From the NCBI RefSeq assembly GCF_900103875.1, contig NZ_LT629705.1, forward strand, positions 820,501-884,500: a DNA stretch of 64,000 nucleotides. The letters are read 5' to 3'. The position numbers and the translations under genes were made by a program. The notes under the pieces were generated by a model, which was not told the DNA's origin, made no database searches, and was given only the letters and a program-made list of their open reading frames with translations. Shown one piece after another: positions 56,654 through 64,000 of the stretch. Each line of letters begins with the position of its first letter. Position 1 is the stretch's first letter. The DNA is from Pseudomonas arsenicoxydans (GTDB lineage Bacteria > Pseudomonadota > Gammaproteobacteria > Pseudomonadales > Pseudomonadaceae).

Positions 56654-56749
56654 GACCTTCCCCACATAACACTACCGTCCGGTAGCTGCGTCGGAGATTT
56701 CCTTCAAGTTGTAGTGGTGTTGGTGAAGTTGTTACCGCCCAAACCCAGG

Positions 56750-57017
56750 TCTAGTCTGGACTTGTCACTGAATAATCGGTGACACGGACGTGCAAGTCCG
56801 GGTAAAACCCACACCGAAACGCTGCCTCAGGCCATTCATCAGGCATTCCATGCTTGCTGAAATTGCTTTATGGCGGCTGTGTGCGGGAGACCTTCGGGTC
56901 TGCCGAGGTTTAGGTGGTGGGTCTTTTACTCGGTCTTGCACCCCGCACATAGCTGCCACCCTACCTTTCGCGTGCAAGCGAACAGGGTCAGCTCTTTTAA
57001 ATAAAAGAGAGGTCACC
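56750..57017 (+). ncRNA. Structured 5' leader RNA of a DUF6124-like gene (copy 2)
   Basis: Same layout as the leader at 5405-5646, with different bases. Hairpin a is GTCACTG / CGGTGAC (56764-56783). Hairpin b is CGGAC / GTCCG (56785-56800). A 16-bp closing stem pairs GGCGGCTGTGTGCGGG (56872-56887) with 56942-56957, using two wobbles. Inside are AGACC / GGTCT with UUCG loop (56888-56901) and CCGAG / CTCGG (56903-56933). The inner stems differ from copy 1 but stay paired, which supports a real structure. The following frame is open from 56790 into the gene, so part of the leader could be translated. Confidence 0.7.
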
Positions 57018-57401
57018 ATGTTCAAAGTAAGTCCGAATCCACCAGAAAACTCTGGTACCCCATCCGAAGAATCCATCGAAGCTGAAAAGCTCAAAGAAGC
57101 CGCTGACCGCGCCTTCGCCCACTACTTTCCCCCGGTTAGCGAAAAACCAGCCAAACGCCGCAAAGGCCATCTCTTCACCGTTTCCCCTGATATCGACACT
57201 GAAGCCCTACTGGCCAACGCCTCCGAAGACCTGCTGTCGATCAGCGCCATTGCGGCCGATCTGGCGGACGATGTCGACGGCACACGGCGCTCGGTAGCCC
57301 TGGCCCTTAGCCGCATGGCTGATGGTGTGCAGTTGCTTGTAGAACGAGCGCTGGATCATTGGGAGGAATTGAAGATGGCGCAGGCTCAGGCCAAGGTTTA
57401 G
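57018..57401 (+). CDS. Small protein, DUF6124-like (paralogue of 5647-6003)
   Basis: Soluble protein of 127 residues. The motif LFTVSPDIDTEALLANASED, then LLSISAIAADLADDVDG, TRRSVALALSRMADG, QLLVERALDHWEEL matches DUF6124 and aligns with the protein at 5647-6003. Start ATG at 57018 follows GAGAGG by six bases. Function is unknown; helical content suggests a small regulator or binding protein. Confidence 0.78.
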   Translation: MFKVSPNPPENSGTPSEESIEAEKLKEAADRAFAHYFPPVSEKPAKRRKGHLFTVSPDIDTEALLANASEDLLSISAIAADLADDVDGTRRSVALALSRMADGVQLLVERALDHWEELKMAQAQAKV

Positions 57402-57430
57402 CCGGGTAGATTGGTGGTGAGTTGAAGATC

Positions 57431-57527
57431 GCCATCGCGGGCAAGCCCGCTCCCACAGGATCGCAGTCGTACACAAATCTTGTGTTCAACGAAGATCAAC
57501 TGTGGGAGCGAGCCTGCTCGCGATGGC
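57431..57527. repeat. REP-type palindrome pair, family 1
   Basis: Arms 57431-57459 and 57500-57527 inverted, with a few mismatches in the right arm. It separates the convergent DUF6124 and sulfotransferase genes. Confidence 0.88.
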
Positions 57528-57528
57528 G

Positions 57529-58497
57529 TCAGTAAAGTCGATACATGGCTTGGCAACTGCCGCGCTCTCGTTCAAGCGCCTCATACGGCGCTCGCGCCCA
57601 GCGATCAATCCGCTCGCGCAACAGCGTCGACGCTTCACGATGCTTGTCCTCGCTGTCCCCGACAAACACCTCTGAAGGCTGCTTGGCATGCCGCCCCACC
57701 GCCGCAAACACTTGCTCACGCTGCAAATCATCCAAGCCAAAAAACTCAGCCAAACGCCCAGCCATCGTCCCCGGTAATTCGCTGTAGTTCACCGCCGCCC
57801 CACCGAACGCCCGGCATTGCGCCAAGCCTGATTCCAACAATCGCCCCAGCCACCGTGCGATGTAATCCTCTGTGCCGTCAAAGGGCAATCCGTCATCCAG
57901 CCCACTTGCCCCGATCATCCCCGGCACCATGTGCATGCCGGGTCGGCGCAGATGTGAAACAGCGATTTCCAGCGGATCGCGGTACAGAAACAACCACGGC
58001 GTCTCGGGAAAAGATTCGCGCAACAGCGGCAATTCAGCGATGTTCCAGGCATCGAGTTTGATCACCAGGCGCTGCTCGACACCGAGCCGACGCTGGCCGT
58101 AGGCAGACAGTAATCCTTGAATGGCAGCATGCCGTTCGGCTGCCGGTAAATCACTGCGGAGCAAGGCATCCAGCGGCGGCGGCTCGCTGATCACACAGTG
58201 GTTCTCAAGTTGCGCGAGCATCTGGCTGATGAGGGTCGAACCGCAGCGGGATGCATGAAAGATAAACGCGCTCGGCGCCAGACCGGGGCTGCGTTCCTGC
58301 CAATCAATGAGCGTCGTCAGCGGCGTTTCGCGGCGAAACGCCTGATTGAACGGCAGTCGCAACGCCTCTTCCACGGCATCACGGAAAAACGGCTGATGCA
58401 GCCGCGTGTAGCCGAACTAGCACCAGTCCACCCGCCACTGCCCAGCGACCTGCCAGACGCGGATCGGCAACCACCCCTCAAGATTCAGGCGCGCCAT
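57529..58497 (-). pseudogene. Sulfotransferase, interrupted by an in-frame TAG at codon 27
   Basis: PAPS-dependent sulfotransferase fold. The 5'-phosphosulfate loop AFIFHASRCGSTLIS is at residues about 77-91, and the 3'-phosphate site FLYRDPLEIAVSHLRRPG about 90 residues later. The frame opens at ATG 58497, overlapping the hydroxylase gene by 13 bases, and reads MARLNLEGWLPIRVWQ, then VAGQWRVDWC. It then meets TAG at 58417-58419 and continues in the same frame (FGYTRLHQPFFRDAV) to the natural end. A GTG at 58374 could restart translation and keep the whole PAPS site (281 residues). A TGG-to-TAG change is the simplest explanation. Either a pseudogene, a shortened active enzyme, or a sequencing error. 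Confidence 0.75.
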
Positions 58498-59270
58498 TGT
58501 TCGTTCCATTGACGCCGACCGTCGCGCATCGCTGCACGCAGTTCCTCGGTGGTAAACGGCAACCCGCGCTCGACGCCCAGCTCCACCACACGGGCAACAA
58601 ACGCTTCCGTGTCATGCAAGCCCTGCAAGGTCTGGCAGAGCTGCGGATCGCTTTCCACCAGCGCTTTGAACTGCGCAAAGAACGCATGACCGACATCGGG
58701 ACGTGGCGTCGCCGCCAGCCCATCAAGAATCGCCTGTTCCAGCCAGGCACCCGGACGGCAATCGAGCACCAGATGAACCCGCGCCCGAGTATCCCGATTG
58801 TCCACCCGATGCGGCCGCGACAGGTCGAGAAACCAGCACTCGCCCGCCGCCATCGGCATGCGCTGACCGTCCAGCATAAAGTCCACATGAGGCGGGCTGA
58901 GCAGCGGGATGTGTAGACGCAGATCAGCGTCTGGCCCGCCGAGGTCGTAGTCGCGATGCTCGTGAATCTGCCCGCCCGGCCCGAGCCGCAGCAGGCGTGC
59001 GCTGACGATTTCCAGCGGCAGATCACGCAATCCTTGCCGCCATCGAACATCCCGCAACCACGGCTCGCGCAACAGCGGCTCACCGCGACCGGGCGACAAC
59101 TCCGTCAACGCATCCTGTGCCGAAATCAGCGCGACACCGCTCCAGTCCCCGGCGTAATAATCACTGTTGAAATGAGCGTGCCACGTATCCTCGTCAATTG
59201 CCGCCAGCGCCTGCAACAACAGCGGCAAATCCACCGCCACCGGCAAGCGGGAGAAAGCCGCTCGACTCAT
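58485..59270 (-). CDS. Asp/Asn beta-hydroxylase-like protein with Nif11-like C-terminus
   Basis: Protein of 261 residues. Residues about 60-175 look like the aspartyl/asparaginyl beta-hydroxylase domain (Fe(II)/2-oxoglutarate): HEHRD at 103-107, LRLHIPL with H120, RPHRVDN with H154, then RVHLVLD. Residues about 197-250 (FFAQFKALVESDPQLCQTL, then LHDTEAFVARVVELG and PFTTEELRAAM) resemble a Nif11 domain, best known as the leader region of modified peptides. The ATG at 59270 overlaps the cysC stop by four bases (ATGA), so the frame back to 59324 is ignored. It may hydroxylate the exported surface protein or a peptide; the Nif11 call is by pattern only. Confidence 0.75.
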   Translation of the reverse strand: MSRAAFSRLPVAVDLPLLLQALAAIDEDTWHAHFNSDYYAGDWSGVALISAQDALTELSPGRGEPLLREPWLRDVRWRQGLRDLPLEIVSARLLRLGPGGQIHEHRDYDLGGPDADLRLHIPLLSPPHVDFMLDGQRMPMAAGECWFLDLSRPHRVDNRDTRARVHLVLDCRPGAWLEQAILDGLAATPRPDVGHAFFAQFKALVESDPQLCQTLQGLHDTEAFVARVVELGVERGLPFTTEELRAAMRDGRRQWNEQWRA

Positions 59271-59872
59271 CGTTTCGGCAGCACCGCGCATTCGCCGAGC
59301 CAGGTCAGCAAGCGGTCGAGGCACGCCTCAACCGATAGCACTCCGGTGTCGAGTACCAAGGCAGCCGACGGCGGTGTTTCATAGGGCGCGGAAACGCCGG
59401 TAAATCCCGCCAGGTCACCGCGACGTGCCCGGGCATAATGACCTTTGGGGTCACGCTGTTCGCACACCGCCAACGAAGCGCTGCACCAGACTTCGCGGTA
59501 GTCCTCACCCAGACGCTTGGCGAACACATCTCGCAGCTCAACCAGCGGCGCGATCATGGCGAGGATGACGATCTGCCCGTTCTCCACCAACAACGCCGCC
59601 ACTTCACTGGCCCGGCGAATGTTCTCCAGACGATCATGGTCGGTAAAACCCAGGTCGCGATTGAGCCCGACCCGCAGTCCGTCGCCATCGAGCACCAGGC
59701 TCTGCACGCCGCGCTCGAACAGTTTGGCGTGCAACGCCTGCGCCAGCGTCGACTTGCCCGCCGCCGGCAAACCGGTCAGCAGAATCGCCGTGCCGTGATG
59801 ACCATTACGCACCTCACGCTGTTCGCGGCTGATGCTCGCCGTCGGCGCGCGTAGATTATTGTTCTGGGGCAT
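59267..59872 (-). CDS. cysC: Adenylyl-sulfate (APS) kinase
   Basis: Kinase of 201 residues that turns APS into PAPS, the donor for sulfotransferases. Walker A is GLPAAGKST at 34-42. The APS-binding stretch reads DGDGLRVGLNRDLGFTDHDR, where CysC usually has DGDNVRHGLN, so two positions differ. ENIRRASEVAALLVENGQIV follows as in the family. It lacks the ATP sulfurylase partner of CysNC. Position between a TolC channel and modification enzymes suggests a dedicated PAPS supply. Confidence 0.88.
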   Translation of the reverse strand: MPQNNNLRAPTASISREQREVRNGHHGTAILLTGLPAAGKSTLAQALHAKLFERGVQSLVLDGDGLRVGLNRDLGFTDHDRLENIRRASEVAALLVENGQIVILAMIAPLVELRDVFAKRLGEDYREVWCSASLAVCEQRDPKGHYARARRGDLAGFTGVSAPYETPPSAALVLDTGVLSVEACLDRLLTWLGECAVLPKR

Positions 59873-61370
59873 GGGTCACCGGCACGGTTATGTTGCCCGA
59901 CGCCCATGCCGCCTCGCGGTTGGCCAACGCGGTGGCAATGGACTGGACTTCGGTGGATTGGACCTCGTCCGGCATCGGATCGAGGCCGGCACTGGCGAAA
60001 ATCTGACCATAAGCGTTACGCAGATCAGCATAGGACAGGTCACGGCGCAAATCTGCCTGCAACGTATTCAGTTCGCCCTGGATCAGGTCCAGTTCACCGA
60101 GGCCCGCCGCCTGATGACGGTTACGCAACTGCCCGAGAATCTGCCCGTCGATGCTCGACAATTCCTGGTTGGTCTGGAACTGGTGCAGCGCCTCCTGATA
60201 GTTGGCGTTGGCCACGTAGAGCTGGGCCAGCACGGCGATGGACATGGCCTGACGGCGCGCCTTGGCGACTTCTTCGCCGGCCTTGGCCACGTTGATCGCG
60301 GCCGGTGCGGAAATCACGTTGAACAGGTTCCAGGTCAGCTTGACCCCGTAGTCGGCCCACTTGTCATTAACCAGAAACGAGTTGCTGTCGTAATGCCCGC
60401 CCGCCGAAAACTCCAGCCCCGGCAACAATCGCAGCATGGCTTTACGGGTTTCGGCGGTGCTGATGCGAGTTTGGTAATCCTGCTCGCGCAGTTCCGGACG
60501 GCTGGCCAGGGCTTCATGTTCCAGGCTGGCCATGCCGACCTTCAATTGCGGGATCGAGTAATCATCCGGGGTCGCCAGTTTCACATCGGTGCCCATTGGC
60601 AGGTTGATCAGGGTCGCCAGTTCGGTTTTGGCCAACGACAAGGCCCGGCGCTGCTCTTGCAACTGGCGGGTCGCTTCGATCAGCGAACGCTGATAACCCA
60701 ACGCCTGGACAGGATCGCCGATGCGTTGTGTGCTCATGCTTTGACTGTTGCTGCGCGCGGTATCGACCCGGGCCATCAGGCTGTCGATCTGCGTGAGCAG
60801 ACGCTCGGCGGCCACCGCTCGCCAATAGGCCGAGCGCACATCCTGGACGATGGTGTTGATCACCTTGCGCCGACGTTCCTGCACGATCAGTCGCTGGTCG
60901 CCCTGCTGCTTGGCGCTGATGTAACTGACGCCGAAATCGAGGACGTTCCAGACCATGGTCAGGTCGGCCACACGGCGGTCACGGTCCTGGGAGGTCGAAG
61001 GCTCCAGAGACTGGGTACCGGTGAGCACGCTCTGGCTGCTGGAGGCACCCTGGTTGTTGCGCCCGACATAACCTGCGTCGAGCGCCATGCGCGGCAGCAT
61101 GTCGAAGCTGGCGAGGTCGAGTTGGCGCTTGGCCAACGCCTCTTCCATGATCTTGAGCCGGCCTTCGAGGTTGTATTTCACCGCGCGGGCCATCGCCTGG
61201 TGCAAGGTCAAAGGACCATTGAGGGGCTCCTGACCGGTGTACATCGTTTGTAGATCACTCTTGGCGCGCTGTTCGCTGACGCTACGTTCAATCGGTTCAC
61301 TTTTGACCGCACATCCGCTGATCGCCAGCGCCAGCAGACTGGCGCCGAACAACTTCTGACTTCTATTCAT
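59856..61370 (-). CDS. TolC-family outer-membrane channel
   Basis: Outer-membrane factor of 504 residues. A lipobox-like ALAISGC ends the signal region (residues 1-21). Two homologous halves with the coiled segments (VNTIVQDVRSAYWRAVAAER-like IVQDVRSAYWRAVAAERLLT; ARRQAMSIAVLAQLYVANAN) form the usual tunnel. It starts 39 bases after the giant surface-protein gene and overlaps cysC by 17 bases. It is most likely the exit channel of a type I secretion route whose ABC and adaptor genes are outside the window. Confidence 0.87.
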   Translation of the reverse strand: MNRSQKLFGASLLALAISGCAVKSEPIERSVSEQRAKSDLQTMYTGQEPLNGPLTLHQAMARAVKYNLEGRLKIMEEALAKRQLDLASFDMLPRMALDAGYVGRNNQGASSSQSVLTGTQSLEPSTSQDRDRRVADLTMVWNVLDFGVSYISAKQQGDQRLIVQERRRKVINTIVQDVRSAYWRAVAAERLLTQIDSLMARVDTARSNSQSMSTQRIGDPVQALGYQRSLIEATRQLQEQRRALSLAKTELATLINLPMGTDVKLATPDDYSIPQLKVGMASLEHEALASRPELREQDYQTRISTAETRKAMLRLLPGLEFSAGGHYDSNSFLVNDKWADYGVKLTWNLFNVISAPAAINVAKAGEEVAKARRQAMSIAVLAQLYVANANYQEALHQFQTNQELSSIDGQILGQLRNRHQAAGLGELDLIQGELNTLQADLRRDLSYADLRNAYGQIFASAGLDPMPDEVQSTEVQSIATALANREAAWASGNITVPVTHAPEQ

Positions 61371-61409
61371 CCTTGACTGCCCCTGGGTTGCGCATTGTTC
61401 TTAAATTGT

Positions 61410-64000
61410 TCAGGCCTGCATTTCGCTGATGCCGACCTGTTTCAACGCCGCCGCCAAGCGGTCGACCTGCCGTTGCTCGGTGTCTGTGAGCTGTTGCAAT
61501 TGCTGGTTCAGGGTCAATGCGCCAAACACGCCGCGCAGTCCTTGGGACGCATCCCCGCCCTTTATCGAATGACTGCCAAAGGTGTTCAGCGAATCCCGTT
61601 CGCTGGCGGTGTCCTGATTGAACAGGCTCGACAAGGTGCTGGTGCTGAACACTCCGCCATCGCCACCGCCAAAGCCGAGGAAACCGTGACCCGTGCCATC
61701 GCCACCGCTCTCGCTGCTGCTGAAGACCTGTGCAATGAAGCTTGGCGACAGCGCGCCGCGATTCATGAAAATGTCGCCCAGCGGTCGGATCCCGTTGCCG
61801 ATCACCCGGTCTTCGAACAACGGTGCAAATGTCAGCGGCGAACCGAGAGTGCCGCTCGGTGGGGCGAAGATAATCGGCTGCAGTGGCACGTTGGGCTGAT
61901 CAGGGACGCTGACTGGTTGCGTGACCCGGAATTCTGGATCCGGCGACACAATCACCAGCGGCGAGGTCGTCGCTACCGTGTTGACGGCGTAGCTGTTAGA
62001 GCTGCTGAGGCCAATGCCGGTATTGCCGGATGCATCGCTGACACCCGAGGTGTTCACGCTGATGGCGTTATTGGTCGTGTTGACGTTGGCGCTTGGTGTC
62101 AGCACCGCCGTCCAGGTGATGCCGCCGTCGTTGCTCGACAGGTTGGACAACGTGCCGTTGGCCACACTGATGTCAGACAGGTCGAACCCGCTAACGGCCT
62201 CATTGAAGGTGAACGTCACCAGCGACGTCTGGCCGGCGCTCAGGTTCGGGTTGGCGATGACAACGGTGGCGGTCGGCCGCTCGCCGTCGATGGCGTAATT
62301 GTTCGACACCGCGACGCCGCTGCCCGTGTTGCCTGCCTGGTCGGAGACGTTGCTGGTATCGAGGGCGATGAAGTTGCTCGGATCGGACATGTTCGCGGTC
62401 GGCGTGAAGGTCGCGGTCCAGGTTTTGCCGCCGTCGCTGCTGGTGAGGTTGCTCAATTCGCCGTTGGTCACGCTCAAATCCGACAGATCGAAATCGCTCA
62501 CCACCTCGCTGAAGGTGAATGTCACGAGTGTCGTCTGGCCAATGCCCAAATGCGGGTTGGCGACCACGATGGTGGCGGTCGGGCGGGTGGCGTCGAGGGC
62601 GTAGTTGTTGGAGATGGCAATCGAGGCACCGGCATTGCCGGCGGCGTCGGCCACGTTGCCGGTGTCGAGCAGGATCAGGTTGGTGGCGTCGTTGATGTTT
62701 GCCGTCGGCGTCAGGGTCGCGGTCCAGTTCACGCCGCCGTCACTGCTGGCCAGGTTGGACAGCACGCCATTGGCCACGCTGAGGTCCGACAAGTCGAAAC
62801 CGGACACCGCTTCGCTGAAGGTGATGGTCACCGTGGTGGTCTCGCCGATGCCCAGGCGGTTGTCTGCCACCACAATGGTCGCGGTCGGACGCGCCGTGTC
62901 GACCGCGTAGTTGTTGGAATCGGTCACGCCCACGCCGGCGTTGCCAGAAGCGTTGGTCACGCCGCTGTTGTCCAGGCTGATCAGGTTAGTGGTGTCCGTC
63001 ACATTGGCAGAAGGCGTGAAGGTCGCGGTCCAGGTGATGCCGCCATCGCTGCTGCTGACGTTGCTCAACGTGCCGTTGGCGATGGTCAGGTCAGCGTTGC
63101 TGAAACCGCTGACGGCTTCACTGAAGGTGATGGTTACCCCAGACGTTTCACCCACCTTGAGGGCGTTGTCGGCGATCACGATGGTCGCGGTCGGCACCTG
63201 GGTTTCAACGACGTAATTGGCCGAATTGATAACGCCTGTCCCGGCGTTGCCAGCCAGATCGCTGACGCCGGAATTATTCAGGGTGATGAGGTTACTGGCA
63301 TCGGTAATGCCGGCAGTCGGGGTGAAGGTTGCAGTCCAGGTGATGCCGCCATCGCTGCTGGTGACGTTGCTCAACGTGCCATTGGCAACGCTCAGGTCGC
63401 TGTTGTCGAAACCGCTGACGGCCTCGCTGAAAGTGATGGTCACCAGCGCGGTTTCGCCCGGTTTCAGGGTCGCATCGCTCAACACGATGGTCGCGGTCGG
63501 GCGCTGGCTGTCGATGACGTAGTTGTTGGAATCGGTGGTGCCACTGCCCGTGTTGCCCGCCAGATCCGCGACGCCGGTGTTATCGAGCGTGATCAGGTTG
63601 GTCGCGTCAGTGATGCTGGCAGTGGGCGTAAACGTTGCCGTCCAGGTAATACCGCCATCGCTGCTGCTCACGGCGGACAAGGTGCCGTTGGCGATAGTCA
63701 AATCCGCGTTGGTGAAACCGCTCACTGCCTCGCTGAAGGTGATGGTCACCAGGCTGGTTTGACCCACGCCCAGTGCTGCGTCAGCCACTACGATAGTCGC
63801 GGTGGGTCGCTGGGTGTCGATGGCGTAGTTGTTGGAATCGGTGGTGCCGCTGCCAGCGTTGCCCGAGCCGTTTTGCACACCGCTATTGTCCAGCGTGATT
63901 AGGTTAGTCGCGTCGGTGATGCTGGTGGTCGGTGTGAAGGTCGCCGTCCAGGTGATGCCGCCGTCGCTGCTGCTCACCGCTGTCAGTGTGCCGTTGGCGA
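61410..64000 (-). CDS. Giant Ig-like repeat surface protein, C-terminal part (5' end outside window)
   Basis: Only the last 863 codons are in the window; the frame is open to base 64000. Six complete and two partial copies of a 102-residue Ig-like repeat (pattern SSDGGITWTATFTPTA, ITDATNLITLDNSGV, NNYAIDTQRPTATIV, TFSEAVSGF) are followed by a unique tail of about 190 residues. The tail is rich in P, S and G and ends LNQQLQQLTDTEQRQVDRLA, then AALKQVGISEMQA. No RTX nonapeptides or LPXTG-like anchor is present. It is typical of large secreted adhesins. The TolC gene downstream fits type I export. N-terminal retention or cleavage signals cannot be judged. Confidence 0.85.
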   Translation of the reverse strand, partial: ANGTLTAVSSSDGGITWTATFTPTTSITDATNLITLDNSGVQNGSGNAGSGTTDSNNYAIDTQRPTATIVVADAALGVGQTSLVTITFSEAVSGFTNADLTIANGTLSAVSSSDGGITWTATFTPTASITDATNLITLDNTGVADLAGNTGSGTTDSNNYVIDSQRPTATIVLSDATLKPGETALVTITFSEAVSGFDNSDLSVANGTLSNVTSSDGGITWTATFTPTAGITDASNLITLNNSGVSDLAGNAGTGVINSANYVVETQVPTATIVIADNALKVGETSGVTITFSEAVSGFSNADLTIANGTLSNVSSSDGGITWTATFTPSANVTDTTNLISLDNSGVTNASGNAGVGVTDSNNYAVDTARPTATIVVADNRLGIGETTTVTITFSEAVSGFDLSDLSVANGVLSNLASSDGGVNWTATLTPTANINDATNLILLDTGNVADAAGNAGASIAISNNYALDATRPTATIVVANPHLGIGQTTLVTFTFSEVVSDFDLSDLSVTNGELSNLTSSDGGKTWTATFTPTANMSDPSNFIALDTSNVSDQAGNTGSGVAVSNNYAIDGERPTATVVIANPNLSAGQTSLVTFTFNEAVSGFDLSDISVANGTLSNLSSNDGGITWTAVLTPSANVNTTNNAISVNTSGVSDASGNTGIGLSSSNSYAVNTVATTSPLVIVSPDPEFRVTQPVSVPDQPNVPLQPIIFAPPSGTLGSPLTFAPLFEDRVIGNGIRPLGDIFMNRGALSPSFIAQVFSSSESGGDGTGHGFLGFGGGDGGVFSTSTLSSLFNQDTASERDSLNTFGSHSIKGGDASQGLRGVFGALTLNQQLQQLTDTEQRQVDRLAAALKQVGISEMQA
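62139..63974. repeat. Tandem 306-base repeats of the surface protein
   Basis: Six complete units of exactly 306 bases (boundaries 63974, 63668, 63362, 63056, 62750, 62444 and 62138), each encoding 102 residues starting at SSDGG. Partial units flank both ends. Units 62139-62750 are more diverged than those near 64000, suggesting expansion from the left-hand (upstream) side of the gene. Confidence 0.88.

Noticed and set aside
61395..63902. 835-codon open frame on the + strand opposite the giant repeat protein
   Set aside because: It is the antisense of a repeat gene with strong codon bias. The - strand frame gives clear Ig-like repeats, the + strand frame gives none, and it has no ribosome-binding site.

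Overview
The window is a chromosomal stretch of a fluorescent-group Pseudomonas. The evidence is the high-GC codon use, the many long REP-type palindromes between genes, the TriABC-type RND pump, the Tn-free gene-dense layout, and the block sulfate transporter - oscA - GGDEF/EAL protein - desA, which follows the order I recall from P. aeruginosa. No prophage, insertion sequence, CRISPR array or plasmid gene was found. There is one tRNA gene, tRNA-Arg(CCG).

Layout. Bases 1-5274 hold a sulfur-scavenging block on the + strand: an SfnB-type flavoprotein, a DszA/LLM-type monooxygenase and a MetQNI methionine importer. Bases 5400-6100 hold a structured RNA leader and a small DUF6124/DUF3077-like gene, followed by a methyltransferase. 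Bases 6920-12140 (- strand) are a TriABC-like RND efflux operon, followed by a lone AAA ATPase on +. Bases 13669-19701 (- strand) carry a polar amino-acid ABC importer, a second MetQ, an unusual sigma-54 activator and a small serine hydrolase. Bases 20103-25617 contain a fatty acid desaturase facing an AraC regulator, a hipBA toxin-antitoxin pair, a receiver-only response regulator, a Crp-family regulator and an Mpo1-like membrane protein. Bases 25750-29786 are cysA-cysW-cysT-sbp-oscA for sulfate uptake. Bases 30060-35783 hold cyclic-di-GMP proteins, desA and a receiver-HDOD protein. Bases 35921-38839 are gabT-gabD. Bases 39407-42585 are a von Willebrand protein / ECF sigma / anti-sigma-like operon. 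Bases 42673-47401 hold a PEBP protein, a Rieske-reductase fusion, a YdgA homologue and an unknown membrane protein. Bases 47483-52542 are a marR-aaeB-aaeX-aaeA-OMF aromatic-acid efflux operon. A Fic protein, a deacylase, an NfeD/slipin pair and a second copy of the RNA leader plus DUF6124 gene follow.

The last 6.5 kb (57529-64000, - strand) is the most unusual part. A giant surface protein, of which only the C-terminal part is in the window (six complete 102-residue Ig-like repeats and a tail), is followed by a TolC-type outer membrane channel, an APS kinase, an Asp/Asn beta-hydroxylase-like protein with a Nif11-like C-terminal segment, and a sulfotransferase. All are tightly packed or overlapping. 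I read this as a secretion operon that makes its own PAPS and may sulfate and/or hydroxylate the exported protein. The sulfotransferase reading frame is interrupted by a single in-frame TAG at codon 27, so in this strain the last step may be lost or altered.

Two themes link distant genes. Sulfur acquisition recurs (SfnB/DszA/MetNIQ, a second MetQ, an amino-acid importer, sulfate transport with OscA, APS kinase). The two small DUF6124-like paralogues lie 51 kb apart, yet share a leader RNA with the same hairpin layout and compensated stems. All calls are from reading the sequence; no database search was run.
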